13,479 nt of DNA from Lysobacter_K sp038248955 (GTDB lineage Bacteria; Pseudomonadota; Gammaproteobacteria; Xanthomonadales; Xanthomonadaceae), in assembly GCA_038248955.1 (NCBI GenBank), contig JBBRWW010000078.1, positions 1 through 13,479 of the forward strand, given 5' to 3'. Made by a program: the position numbers and the translations under genes. The notes beneath the pieces were generated by a model. The model made no database searches, was not told the origin of the DNA, and saw only the letters and a list, made by a program, of their open reading frames with translations. Shown here in pieces: positions 7,309-13,479 of this stretch (position 1 is its first letter; the number at the start of each line of letters is the position of its first letter).

Positions 7309-7737
7309 TTAAATGTCGAGCTTCAGCGGCTGCTGGGCGGTGTGCGGATGCTCGGGGCCTGCATAGACCTTGAGCTTGCGGTACATGGCGCGACCGAGGG
7401 TGTTCTTCGGCAGCATGCCCTTCACGGCGGTCTCGATGACGCGCTCGGGATGGCGCTCAAGCGCCTGACCCAGGGTCTCGGTCTTGAGGTTGCCGATGTA
7501 GCCGGTGAACCGGTGGTACAGCTTGTCGGTGAGCTTCTTGCCGGTGACGTGGATCTTCTCGGCATTGATCACGACCAGGTAGTCACCTGTATCGACGTGC
7601 GGGGTGTAGACCGGCTTGTGCTTGCCGCGGAGGCGGCGGGCGAGCTCGGTGCACAGGCGGCCGAGCGTCTTGCCGGTCGCGTCGACGACGTACCAGTCAC
7701 GCTGGACGGTCTCGTTCTTGGCGGTGAAAGTCTTCAT
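7309..7737 (-). CDS. rplM: 50S ribosomal protein L13
   Basis: 142 residues, the standard length of bacterial uL13, an early-assembly 50S protein that binds 23S rRNA. Recognisable parts are the start MKTFTAKNETVQRDWYVVDA, TLGRLCTELARRLRGKHKP (31-49), TGDYLVVINAEKIHVTGKK and GMLPKNTLGRAMYRKLKVY. It is first gene of the operon with rpsI. The likely transcription start near 7838 gives a leader of about 100 nt. In E. coli L13 represses its own operon, so leader-based feedback is possible here; no specific binding structure was assigned. Confidence 0.98.
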   Translation of the reverse strand: MKTFTAKNETVQRDWYVVDATGKTLGRLCTELARRLRGKHKPVYTPHVDTGDYLVVINAEKIHVTGKKLTDKLYHRFTGYIGNLKTETLGQALERHPERVIETAVKGMLPKNTLGRAMYRKLKVYAGPEHPHTAQQPLKLDI

Positions 7738-7844
7738 GACTGATCTTCTTTAGGTGCGTGGTCGGGCTGATTCCGGCATATCCCGATGGGGACGTTGCGG
7801 CGGAATTTCGCCTCGCGTTGTGATTGCGGAACGTAAGAGGCGGA

Positions 7845-7873
7845 ATGATAGCGGGCTTGCAGGGCCGCTGCAA
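7845..7873 (-). promoter_or_regulatory. Sigma-70-type promoter of rplM-rpsI
   Basis: Minus-strand -35 TTGCAG (7868-7873), 17-nt spacer, -10 TATCAT (7845-7850). Correct spacing and a 5/6 -10 make this the best promoter in the window. The -35 and adjoining spacer lie within the inverted repeat at 7856-7874. Confidence 0.65.
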
Positions 7874-7874
7874 G
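7856..7874. repeat. Inverted repeat over the rplM promoter -35 and spacer
   Basis: CTTGCAG, 5-nt spacer, CTGCAAG: perfect 7-bp arms, 19 bp in all. It covers the rplM -35 and lies about 60 bp upstream of the divergent glcF-like gene. Its size and position suit a dimeric regulator operator, but chance cannot be excluded. Confidence 0.4.
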
Positions 7875-7933
7875 TCACCTCAGCCGGCGGATTGTACCGG
7901 AATGCCGCCGCGCCGGTGCTAGCATCGACGGCC

Positions 7934-9178
7934 ATGTCGTCCGTCGCCAGCCCTCCTTCCGCCGACCCGCTGGTAGCGCTGGCTGACCGTTGCGTGCAGT
8001 GCGGGCTGTGCCTGCCGGCGTGCCCCACCTACGGCCATGACCGCCTGGAGGCTGAATCCCCGCGCGGGCGGATCGCCATGGTGCGGGCCTGGGCACTCGA
8101 CGCGATCGAGCCGACGGCGACCGGCGACTCCCACCTCGACCATTGCCTGGCGTGCCGCAGTTGCGAGGCCGTGTGCCCGGCGGGAGTGAAGTATGGCCAA
8201 CTGCTCGTCACCGCACGCGGCCGCCAGCGCGAACGCCGCGGCGCCGGCCCGCGCCAGCGCCTGATCGAGTGGCTCAGCGCGCGGCCCACCGTGCTGGCGC
8301 GTGTCCTGGCGGTCTATCGATGGGTCTATCGCGGGCTGCCCGCCAAGCTTCGCGCCCTGCCCCGTCCGCCGCGCGCGGTTCCCGGGCGGCGCGGGGATGC
8401 TGCGCCCATGCCCGCGAAACCCAGCGCGGATAGCGAAAGCGTCGCGCTGTTCGTGGGCTGCGTGGCTACCGCGTACGAAGCCACGCTGCGCAAGGCAGTC
8501 GCGAGGTTGTGCGCGGCGCTGGGCGTCGACGTACTCGAACCCGTCGGCCAGTCCTGCTGCGGCGCCCTGCACGGGCACGCTGGCAACGCCGACGAGGCGG
8601 CACGCCTCGTCGCCCGAAGCCGCAAGGCCTTCTCGGGCTTCGGTACGGTGCTGACGCTCGCCAGCGGCTGCCACGAGGCGGTCGCGACCGGCTTGGCCGC
8701 GGATGCCGGGGTCATCGACGCCATCGCCTTCATCGAGGCCCGCGGCGAATCGCTGCGCTGGCGCGAATGTCGCGAGCGCGTTGCGCTGCACCTGCCATGC
8801 GCACAACGCAACGTGGTGAAGTCGGTCGCTGCGTTGCGACGCCTGCTCGCGCGTGTCCCGGGCCTGGAGGTGGTCGAGCTGGATGCCGGATTCGGCTGCT
8901 GTGGCGCCGCCGGCACGCAGATGGTGACGGAGTCGGTGCGCGCGGACGATTATCGTCGGCCGCTTCTCAACCAGTTCGATGCGATCGGCGCCACCCGGCT
9001 ATTGAGCGCCAACATCGGCTGCCGACTGCATTTTTCCAATGCCACGGACCGGCCGGTGCAGCATCCGCTGGAGTTCCTCGCCGGCTTGCTGGAGAACGGC
9101 ACGCTGCAGCAGATGCCCCGATCCCCGCTCCCATCCACGGCGTCCCAGCGTCCATACGACGTAATATCCGCGCCATGA
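7934..9178 (+). CDS. GlcF-like (Fe-S)-binding protein with two 4Fe-4S motifs and two CCG domains
   Basis: 414-residue redox protein resembling the iron-sulfur subunit of glycolate oxidase (GlcF, about 407 residues). Two ferredoxin motifs occur at C20-x2-C23-x2-C26-x3-C30 and C71-x2-C74-x2-C77-x3-C81, each followed by Pro. Two cysteine-rich CCG domains follow: C176, C208-C209-G, C246, and C289, C322-C323-G, C363. Between them is a basic Pro/Arg-rich linker (about 139-165). It probably passes electrons from a flavin dehydrogenase to quinone. No glcD/glcE-like flavoprotein is in the window, so the partner and substrate are unknown. ATG 7934 gives the family-like N-terminus; an in-frame ATG at 7754 would add 60 unrelated residues and extend across the rplM promoter. 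No Shine-Dalgarno precedes 7934. Its stop overlaps the coq7 start. Confidence 0.85.
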   Translation: MSSVASPPSADPLVALADRCVQCGLCLPACPTYGHDRLEAESPRGRIAMVRAWALDAIEPTATGDSHLDHCLACRSCEAVCPAGVKYGQLLVTARGRQRERRGAGPRQRLIEWLSARPTVLARVLAVYRWVYRGLPAKLRALPRPPRAVPGRRGDAAPMPAKPSADSESVALFVGCVATAYEATLRKAVARLCAALGVDVLEPVGQSCCGALHGHAGNADEAARLVARSRKAFSGFGTVLTLASGCHEAVATGLAADAGVIDAIAFIEARGESLRWRECRERVALHLPCAQRNVVKSVAALRRLLARVPGLEVVELDAGFGCCGAAGTQMVTESVRADDYRRPLLNQFDAIGATRLLSANIGCRLHFSNATDRPVQHPLEFLAGLLENGTLQQMPRSPLPSTASQRPYDVISAP

Positions 9179-9816
9179 CCCAGCGCATCCTCACCCCGAT
9201 CGACCGCCTGCTCGCCGACGCGCAGCGCGCGTTGGAGACCGTCCTGGGCGCCCCGCCCGCGATGCGCGCCAACCCCGCCGCCGGCGAGGCCGAGATCGTG
9301 CTGGACGATGACGAGCGTCGCCACGCCGCCGGGCTGATGCGCATCAACCATGTCGGCGAGGTCTGCGCGCAGGCGCTGTATTGCGGCCAGGCGGCGGTGG
9401 CCCGCGACGACGCCACGCGCGCCCACCTGCTTGAGGCCGCGCAGGAGGAAACCGACCACCTCGCCTGGTGCGCGGACCGGCTGGAGGAGCTCGACAGCCG
9501 CCCCAGCCTGCTCAATCCGGTGTGGTATGCGGGCAGCTACGTGATCGGTGCACTGGCGGGGCTGCGCGGCGACGGCTGGAACCTCGGGTTCGTGGTCGAG
9601 ACCGAACACCAGGTCGAGGCGCATATCGATGAGCACCTGCAGTCGCTGCCGGCGGCCGACGCGCGCAGCCGGGCGATCCTGCAGGTGATGAAGCTCGACG
9701 AGGCCCGCCACGCCGCGTCCGCCGAGGCGGCCGGGGCGCGCGTCCTGCCGTCGCCGGTGCCGGCGGTGATGGCCGCGGCCTCCCGGCTGATGAAGGCGGT
9801 CGCCTACCGCATCTGA
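9175..9816 (+). CDS. coq7: 2-polyprenyl-3-methyl-6-methoxy-1,4-benzoquinol monooxygenase (Coq7-type diiron hydroxylase)
   Basis: 213 residues; catalyses the last hydroxylation of the ubiquinone ring (C6) with O2, the step done by the flavoprotein UbiF in enterics. The di-iron ligands are visible: E62 (HVGEVCAQALY), E92-x-x-H95 (EETDH), E144 (ETEHQVE) and E176-x-x-H179 (EARH), in the usual four-helix order. GSYVIGALAGL near 120-130 and the C-terminal MKAVAYRI match family ends, consistent with peripheral inner-membrane association. ATG 9175 overlaps the preceding stop (ATGA), and no Shine-Dalgarno is visible, so translation is probably coupled to the GlcF-like gene. Confidence 0.96.
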   Translation: MTQRILTPIDRLLADAQRALETVLGAPPAMRANPAAGEAEIVLDDDERRHAAGLMRINHVGEVCAQALYCGQAAVARDDATRAHLLEAAQEETDHLAWCADRLEELDSRPSLLNPVWYAGSYVIGALAGLRGDGWNLGFVVETEHQVEAHIDEHLQSLPAADARSRAILQVMKLDEARHAASAEAAGARVLPSPVPAVMAAASRLMKAVAYRI

Positions 9817-9835
9817 GGTCGCGGTTATCGGCCGG

Positions 9836-9854
9836 CCGCGCGGCTTGCGCGCGG
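9836..9854. other. GC hairpin 20 bp after coq7
   Basis: CCGCGCG, 5-nt loop, CGCGCGG, 7-bp all-GC stem. There is no T-run; it may be a 3'-end stabilising hairpin. The stronger hairpin at 9982-10010 is the more likely terminator. Confidence 0.3.
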
Positions 9855-9981
9855 GATTCCTGCAGCGGTGAGCGCACGGCGCGACCGTTGGCGAGTTCGT
9901 GGCCGTCGGCCGCTCGTGCGGTCGGACGGATGGGTCAACCGGTCAATGCCGAGATGGCGTGCCTGCCCGGACCCGCAAACG

Positions 9982-10010
9982 CGAAAGGCCGGCGATGTGC
10001 CGGCCTTTCG
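9982..10010. terminator. Bidirectional terminator between coq7 and speD
   Basis: Perfect 12-bp stem, CGAAAGGCCGGC with GCCGGCCTTTCG, and a 5-nt loop GATGT, located between two convergent genes and 23 bp from the speD stop. It carries CTTT at the 3' side of the stem in both directions rather than a trailing U-run, a common form in high-GC genomes. The rest of 9817-10033 has no gene. Confidence 0.7.
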
Positions 10011-10033
10011 TCGTGTCCATCGACCACCCGGCG

Positions 10034-10828
10034 TCAGTCCGCCAGGTTGCGGCCGTGGTACAGCTCCTCGATCTCGCGCTTCAGGCGCGACTCGATCTTC
10101 ATCCGGTCCTTGAACGACAGGTTGCGGGCCTTTTCCTCGAACAGGTAGGTGTCGAGGTCGAAGTCCTTCAGGTGCATCTTGGTGTGGAAGATGTTTTCGG
10201 CATAGACGTTGACGTCGATCATCTCGTAGCGCGACCTGACGTTCTTGGCCAGGTAATCCTGGATCGAGTTGATCTTGTGGTCGATGTAATGCTTGCGACC
10301 CTTCACGTCACGCGTGAATCCGCGCACCCGGTAGTCCATCACCACGATGTCGGACTCAAGCGTCTCGATGAGGTAGTTGAGCGCCTTCAGCGGCGAGATC
10401 ACGCCGCAGGTGGCGACGTCGATGTCGGCGCGGAACGTTGCGATGCCGCTGTCCGGATGCGTCTCCGGATAGGTGTGCACGGTGATGTGCGACTTGTCCA
10501 TGTGCGCGACCACGGCTTCGGAGATGACCTCCTTGCCGGCCGCCTTCTTGTCGATGACGGGCTCCTCGGAAATCAGGATCGTCACCGACGCGCCCTGCGG
10601 GTCGTAATCCTGGCGCGCGATGTTGAGGATGTTCGCGCCAATGATGTCCGCCACGTCCGTGAGGATCTGCGTCAGGCGGTCGGCGTTGTATTCCTCGTCG
10701 ATGTATTCGATGTAGCGCTGCCGCTCCTCCTCGGAGGCTGCGAAGCTGACGTCGTAGATATTGAACGAGAGCGCTTTGGTGAGGTTGTTGAAACCTTGCA
10801 ACCTCAGGCGCGGCAACGGCTTGACCAC
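10034..10828 (-). CDS. speD: S-adenosylmethionine decarboxylase proenzyme, E. coli type
   Basis: 264 residues, the same length as E. coli SpeD. It decarboxylates S-adenosylmethionine to give the aminopropyl donor for spermidine. The proenzyme cuts itself at K112-S113 (AHMDKSHITVHTYPETHP), turning Ser113 into the pyruvoyl cofactor. Other conserved parts are GFNNLTKALSF (12-22), GANILNIARQDYDPQGASVT (64-83), FRADIDVATCGVISPLKALN and DVNVYAENIFHTKM. The start codon is GTG (10828), which gives the Xanthomonas-like MVKPLPRLRLQ start; the only GGA upstream is poorly spaced. No speE lies beside it. It is divergent from clp. Confidence 0.97.
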   Translation of the reverse strand: MVKPLPRLRLQGFNNLTKALSFNIYDVSFAASEEERQRYIEYIDEEYNADRLTQILTDVADIIGANILNIARQDYDPQGASVTILISEEPVIDKKAAGKEVISEAVVAHMDKSHITVHTYPETHPDSGIATFRADIDVATCGVISPLKALNYLIETLESDIVVMDYRVRGFTRDVKGRKHYIDHKINSIQDYLAKNVRSRYEMIDVNVYAENIFHTKMHLKDFDLDTYLFEEKARNLSFKDRMKIESRLKREIEELYHGRNLAD

Positions 10829-10863
10829 GATGGGGAATTCCGGGCGGGCGGTGGAGGGCCGCG

Positions 10864-10869
10864 ATTATG
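10864..10869 (-). promoter_or_regulatory. Possible -10 element of speD
   Basis: Minus-strand CATAAT (5/6 match), which would start transcription near 10857 and leave a leader of about 29 nt. The -35 position is weak (TTTCCC or TTCCCC at 17-18 nt), so an activator may be needed. Clp itself, encoded across the gap, is a possible but unproven one. Confidence 0.4.
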
Positions 10870-10921
10870 CGGCAATGCGTCCCGCGGGGGAAACACACGG
10901 GTCGAGCCGGGGGCAGCGGAT

Positions 10922-10949
10922 TTGCCGGGGCCCATGGTTCAGCTTTAAG
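10922..10949 (+). promoter_or_regulatory. Possible promoter of clp
   Basis: TTGCCG (10922-10927), 16-nt spacer, TTTAAG (10944-10949). A start near 10956 would place the 5' end within or just after the leader inverted repeat. Modest match only. Confidence 0.3.
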
Positions 10950-10967
10950 CTCGGGTAATCCCCCGAG
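10950..10967 (+). other. Inverted repeat in the clp leader covering its weak ribosome-binding site
   Basis: CTCGGG, 6-nt loop TAATCC, CCCGAG. The second arm contains the only Shine-Dalgarno-like GAG, 10 nt before the ATG. If the hairpin is in the transcript it could limit clp translation; if transcription starts inside it, it is only a DNA repeat. Confidence 0.35.
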
Positions 10968-10977
10968 AAAACCGCCG

Positions 10978-11667
10978 ATGCCTTCCGATACGGATGCCCA
11001 CCTGACGGCCCAGCGCCGCGCCACCACTCCGCTCACGCCCGATGGCGCGACGATTGACCGCTTCCTTGCGCACTGCCACCGGCGCCGCTATCCATCGCGC
11101 ACCGAGGTCTTCCGGCCCGGCGATCCCGCCAGCTCGCTGTATTTCATCATTTCCGGGTCGGTCAGCATCATCACCGAGGAAGACGATGGTCGTGAACTGG
11201 TGCTGGGCTATCTCGGTCCCGGCGAGTTCGTCGGCGAGCTCGGCTTGTTCATCGAGAGTGATCGGCGCGAGGTCATCCTGCGCACACGCACCGCCTGCGA
11301 ACTGGCGGAAATCGGCCATGAGCGGTTTTACGACCTGCTGCTGAACCGGCTGGCGCCCGATGCCCCGAAGCTGCTGTATTCGATCGCCGCGCAGATCTCC
11401 CGGCGCCTGCTCGATACCAGCCGCAAGGCCGGGCGCCTGGCGTTCCTCGACGTCACCGACCGCATCGTCCGGACCCTGCACGACCTGGCCCGCGAGCCCG
11501 AGGCCATGAGCCACCCGCAGGGCACGCAATTGCGGGTGTCGCGCCAGGAACTGTCGCGGCTGGTGGGCTGCTCGCGCGAGATGGCGGGCCGGGTGCTCAA
11601 GAAACTGCAGATCGACGGCAAGCTGCACGCCCGCGGCAAGACCGTGGTGTTGTTCGGCACCCGCTGA
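10978..11667 (+). CDS. clp: CRP/FNR-family global regulator Clp (CAP-like protein)
   Basis: 229-residue transcription factor, one residue shorter than Xanthomonas Clp (230). Residues about 24-120 form the cyclic-nucleotide-binding beta-barrel (FRPGDPASSLYFIISGSVSI, GEFVGELGLFIESDRREVIL). A dimer helix follows (about 130-165), and the helix-turn-helix is VSRQELSRLVGCSREMAGRVLK (188-209). In Xanthomonas Clp, c-di-GMP prevents DNA binding; by a one-residue offset, E98, R153, R165, D169 and D69 sit where ligand-linked residues were reported. Clp activates secreted-enzyme and virulence genes there, so it could act on the adhesin, but this is inference. ATG 10978 gives the family length; the longer upstream frame is non-homologous. 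Confidence 0.95.
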   Translation: MPSDTDAHLTAQRRATTPLTPDGATIDRFLAHCHRRRYPSRTEVFRPGDPASSLYFIISGSVSIITEEDDGRELVLGYLGPGEFVGELGLFIESDRREVILRTRTACELAEIGHERFYDLLLNRLAPDAPKLLYSIAAQISRRLLDTSRKAGRLAFLDVTDRIVRTLHDLAREPEAMSHPQGTQLRVSRQELSRLVGCSREMAGRVLKKLQIDGKLHARGKTVVLFGTR

Positions 11668-11723
11668 GCGGCTACTTCGCGCTGCTGTCCGCCGCGCGGC
11701 GTTGCTGGGTGGGCGATTGGCGG

Positions 11724-11757
11724 GGCTGGTTTTGACCGGCTGGTTTCGGCCGGCTGG
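11724..11757. repeat. 14-bp direct repeat, about 2.4 copies, after clp
   Basis: GGCTGGTTTTGACC (11724-11737), GGCTGGTTTCGGCC (11738-11751) and a third partial GGCTGG (11752-11757), head to tail. They lie in the 135-bp gap between convergent clp and the HAD gene. The second copy forms the left arm of the hairpin at 11741-11796. Confidence 0.55.
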
Positions 11758-11796
11758 AATGCTGGCGCCGTCCCGGCGGGCTTGCGGCCGAAACCA
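11741..11796. terminator. Possible bidirectional terminator/hairpin between clp and HAD gene
   Basis: TGGTTTCGGCCG (11741-11752) pairs perfectly with CGGCCGAAACCA (11785-11796). The 32-nt loop contains an inner hairpin, CGCCG-TCC-CGGCG. There is no U-run, so termination is a guess from position between convergent genes. Confidence 0.4.
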
Positions 11797-11802
11797 ACCC
11801 GA

Positions 11803-12537
11803 TTACGCCGGGTCGCCCGCACGGTCCGGGCAACCCCAATTCAGGATCGGCGTGCCTGCCGGCAACTCGCGCCGGAAGAGCGCCACCTGCGCAGCCTTGG
11901 GATTCACCACCACCGGCTTGAGCGCGGCCTTCAGCAGCGGCAGGTCGACACTGCTGTCGGAATAGGCCATCGCGACCGCGCCGGTATAACCGGCTTCGCG
12001 CAGCATCGTCATTTTCATTTCATGGTGGCAATGGCGCGTGGCGCCGATCCCACCCAGGCGCGGACCGACCAGCGTGCCGATCACCGGCACGTCCTCGTGG
12101 GCGACGAACGCGAGGATCGCGCGCGCCAGTTCGGGCGGCGCGCCGGTGGCGACCACCACCCGGTCGCCGCGCTCGCGGTGGCGATGCAGCACCGCCAGCG
12201 CGACCGGCAGCAGGCGCCGCTGGAGCTCGCCGGCGTGGGTCGCGACGTAGCGGTCGATCAGCGCGTCGAGGTCGCGGCGGCGGTGGAAGCCGACCGTGCC
12301 GGCCCACACGAACGCGCCGATGCCGACGCGCCGCGTCGGCAGGAACGCGATCAACGGCGCGAACACCGGCGCGATCAACGTGGCCAGCAGCGTCCGCCAC
12401 CACGATCGCCGGATCAGCCATTTGAACAGGTGGCCGCCGGAATCGCCGTCGTACAGCGTGTGGTCGAAATCGAACACCACCAGCGGCGCGCCCGCGGCCG
12501 CGGCCGGATAGCGCTGTCCCGCGGTGGTTGTCGGCAT
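11803..12537 (-). CDS. HAD-superfamily subfamily IB phosphatase
   Basis: 244-residue phosphoserine-phosphatase-like hydrolase; substrate unknown. Motif I is DFDHT (23-27, nucleophile D23 and acid D25), motif II is the T131 of VVVATGAPPE, motif III is K175 (EMKMTMLREAG), and motif IV is DSSVD (D194, D198). All catalytic residues are present. A hydrophobic stretch at about 48-66 lies in the helical cap and may touch the membrane. The C-terminus ends PILNWGCPDRAGDPA. ATG 12537 lies 8 nt after the trpC stop; a GTG at 12549 would overlap that stop (GTGA) and add four residues, so the start is uncertain. Co-transcribed with trpC; a role in tryptophan synthesis is not shown. Confidence 0.88.
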   Translation of the reverse strand: MPTTTAGQRYPAAAAGAPLVVFDFDHTLYDGDSGGHLFKWLIRRSWWRTLLATLIAPVFAPLIAFLPTRRVGIGAFVWAGTVGFHRRRDLDALIDRYVATHAGELQRRLLPVALAVLHRHRERGDRVVVATGAPPELARAILAFVAHEDVPVIGTLVGPRLGGIGATRHCHHEMKMTMLREAGYTGAVAMAYSDSSVDLPLLKAALKPVVVNPKAAQVALFRRELPAGTPILNWGCPDRAGDPA

Positions 12538-12545
12538 CGATTCGC

Positions 12546-13337
12546 TCACCCGGCGAACAGCCGCTGCAGCGCCGCGCCCGGATCGCGTTCGCGCATGAAG
12601 GTCTCGCCGACCAGGAACGCGTTGATGCCGGCGCCGCGCATCAACGCGACGTCGGCGGGCGTGGCGATGCCGCTTTCGGACACCAGCAGGCGATCGCGCG
12701 GGACCACGTCCTTGAGCGCGAGCGTGGTGTCGAGCGACACCTCGAACGTGCGCAGGTTGCGGTTGTTGACCCCGATCAGCTCGCAATCGGTCTGCAACGC
12801 GCGCTCGAGCTCGTCGATATCGTGCACCTCAACGAGCACGTCCATGCCGAGCTCGTGGGCGAGGTTGGCCATCTCCACCAGCGGCCCGTCCTCAAGCGCG
12901 GCGACGATCAGCAGGATCGCGTCGGCGCCGATCATGCGCGCCTCGTACACCTGGTAGGGATCGATGGTGAAGTCCTTGCGCAGCACCGGCAGGGTGCAGG
13001 CGGCGCGGGCCACGCCCAGGTACAGGTTGCTGCCCTGGAAGAAGTCGACGTCGGTCAGGACGGACAGGCAGGCGGCACCGCCGGCCTCGTAGCTGCGGGC
13101 GATGTCGGCCGGCTGGAAGTCCGCCCGGATCAGGCCCTTCGACGGACTGGCCTTCTTGACCTCGGCGATCACCGCGGCGTCGCCGGCGGCGAGCTTGCGC
13201 TTGATCGCATCGACGAACCCGCGTGCCGGCGGCATGCTGCTGGTGCGCGCGCGCAGGTCGGACAGCGACCGGACGCGGCTGCGCTGCTCGATCTCCTCGG
13301 CCTTGCGGGCGAGGATGGTGGTGAGGATGTCGCTCAT
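12546..13337 (-). CDS. trpC: Indole-3-glycerol phosphate synthase
   Basis: 263-residue monofunctional enzyme, unlike the TrpCF fusion of enterics. It closes the indole ring: CdRP to indole-3-glycerol phosphate, CO2 and water, the fourth step of tryptophan synthesis. TIM-barrel catalytic motifs are all present: IAEVKKASPSKGLIR (57-71, with E59 and K61), VLRKDFTIDPYQ, LVEVHD, GVNNRNLRTFEV and LLVSESGI, then VGETFMRERDPG for phosphate binding. ATG 13337 overlaps the stop of the upstream ABM gene (ATGA) and gives the normal MSDILTTILARKAEEI start. Its stop is shared with a possible GTG start of the HAD gene. Confidence 0.98.
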   Translation of the reverse strand: MSDILTTILARKAEEIEQRSRVRSLSDLRARTSSMPPARGFVDAIKRKLAAGDAAVIAEVKKASPSKGLIRADFQPADIARSYEAGGAACLSVLTDVDFFQGSNLYLGVARAACTLPVLRKDFTIDPYQVYEARMIGADAILLIVAALEDGPLVEMANLAHELGMDVLVEVHDIDELERALQTDCELIGVNNRNLRTFEVSLDTTLALKDVVPRDRLLVSESGIATPADVALMRGAGINAFLVGETFMRERDPGAALQRLFAG

Positions 13338-13479
13338 GTGGCCCGCTTGCTCCCGTAGGCGCGCTCGACCTTGGCCACGCGCAATTCGTAATGGTCGTCC
13401 CAGTGCTCGCGGCCGTGGGCGCGCGTCGCTGCGTGGTCGGCCTGGTGTTTCCATGCCGCGATCGCGGCCTCGTCGCTCC
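13334..13479 (-). CDS. Antibiotic biosynthesis monooxygenase (ABM) domain protein, 3' end only
   Basis: Only the last 47 residues are in the window; the gene enters from the right edge. The reading is SDEAAIAAWKHQADHAATRA followed by HGREHWDDHYELRVAKVERA, ending YGSKRAT. This resembles the C-terminal half of small ABM-type (ferredoxin-like fold) proteins, where a W-x-x-H helix is followed by YELRVARVERAYG. Many of these are heme- or quinone-related monooxygenases or of unknown role; function here is open. Its TGA (13334-13336) overlaps the trpC ATG, so the two are co-transcribed and probably coupled. Confidence 0.75.
   Translation of the reverse strand, partial: SDEAAIAAWKHQADHAATRAHGREHWDDHYELRVAKVERAYGSKRAT

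Noticed and set aside
6292..7373. Plus-strand frames across the SapC upstream region, tRNA and rpsI
   Set aside because: They run through a tRNA and opposite ribosomal protein S9, with no recognisable domain.
7754..7933. 60-residue N-terminal extension of the GlcF-like protein from ATG 7754
   Set aside because: The extension crosses the rplM promoter, has no family resemblance and is not needed: the protein from 7934 matches the usual GlcF length.
7919..8806. 295-codon minus-strand frame inside the GlcF-like gene
   Set aside because: Shadow frame; the plus strand carries the complete set of Fe-S and CCG cysteines.
10867..10977. 37-residue extension of Clp from an upstream ATG
   Set aside because: The added residues are unlike Clp, and ATG 10978 gives 229 residues against 230 in Xanthomonas.
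12528..13358. 276-codon plus-strand frame opposite trpC
   Set aside because: Exact antisense of a fully conserved TrpC; no independent signal.

Overview
The window reads as a chromosomal segment of a high-GC gammaproteobacterium of the Xanthomonadaceae/Lysobacteraceae (Lysobacter-, Luteimonas- or Xanthomonas-like). The main reasons are a Clp-type CRP homologue divergent from speD, a Coq7-type ubiquinone hydroxylase, a monofunctional trpC followed by a small HAD phosphatase, and strongly G/C-ending codons. The genus is an inference from remembered family sequences; no search was run.

Left part (1-6345, all minus strand): a very large secreted filamentous adhesin/exoprotein of the leukotoxin LktA/two-partner-secretion type fills 1-5511. 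It runs off the left edge with no stop in 1837 codons. A SapC-family gene (5602-6345) lies immediately upstream of it. A near-ideal GC-rich palindrome sits in the 90-bp gap between the two. This is the accessory-looking part of the window. No TpsB-type outer-membrane transporter is visible, so the partner must be outside the window.

Middle (6367-7737, minus strand): a gene-poor stretch, then a strong intrinsic terminator and a tRNA-Gln(CUG) with encoded CCA. These are followed by the ribosomal operon rplM-rpsI (L13, S9), whose good sigma-70-like promoter carries an inverted repeat.

Right part (7934-13479): on the plus strand, a GlcF-like Fe-S/CCG-domain protein is translationally coupled (ATGA) to coq7. 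It ends at a bidirectional hairpin, facing speD on the minus strand. speD and clp (plus) are divergent across a 149-bp intergenic region. clp converges on a minus-strand run of ABM-domain protein (3' end only), trpC and a HAD phosphatase. In that run trpC overlaps the preceding gene by 4 nt, and the HAD gene either overlaps the trpC stop (GTG start) or begins 8 nt after it.

Functionally the right part is housekeeping: ribosome, ubiquinone, polyamine and tryptophan synthesis, plus a global c-di-GMP/CRP-type regulator. In Xanthomonas, Clp controls secreted enzymes and virulence factors, so a link to the adhesin is possible, but no Clp site was identified. No CRISPR array, insertion sequence or phage gene was seen. 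The most unusual items are the adhesin with helical Lys-rich inserts interrupting about 53-residue repeats, its pairing with SapC beyond a tRNA 3' end, and several inverted repeats at control positions.
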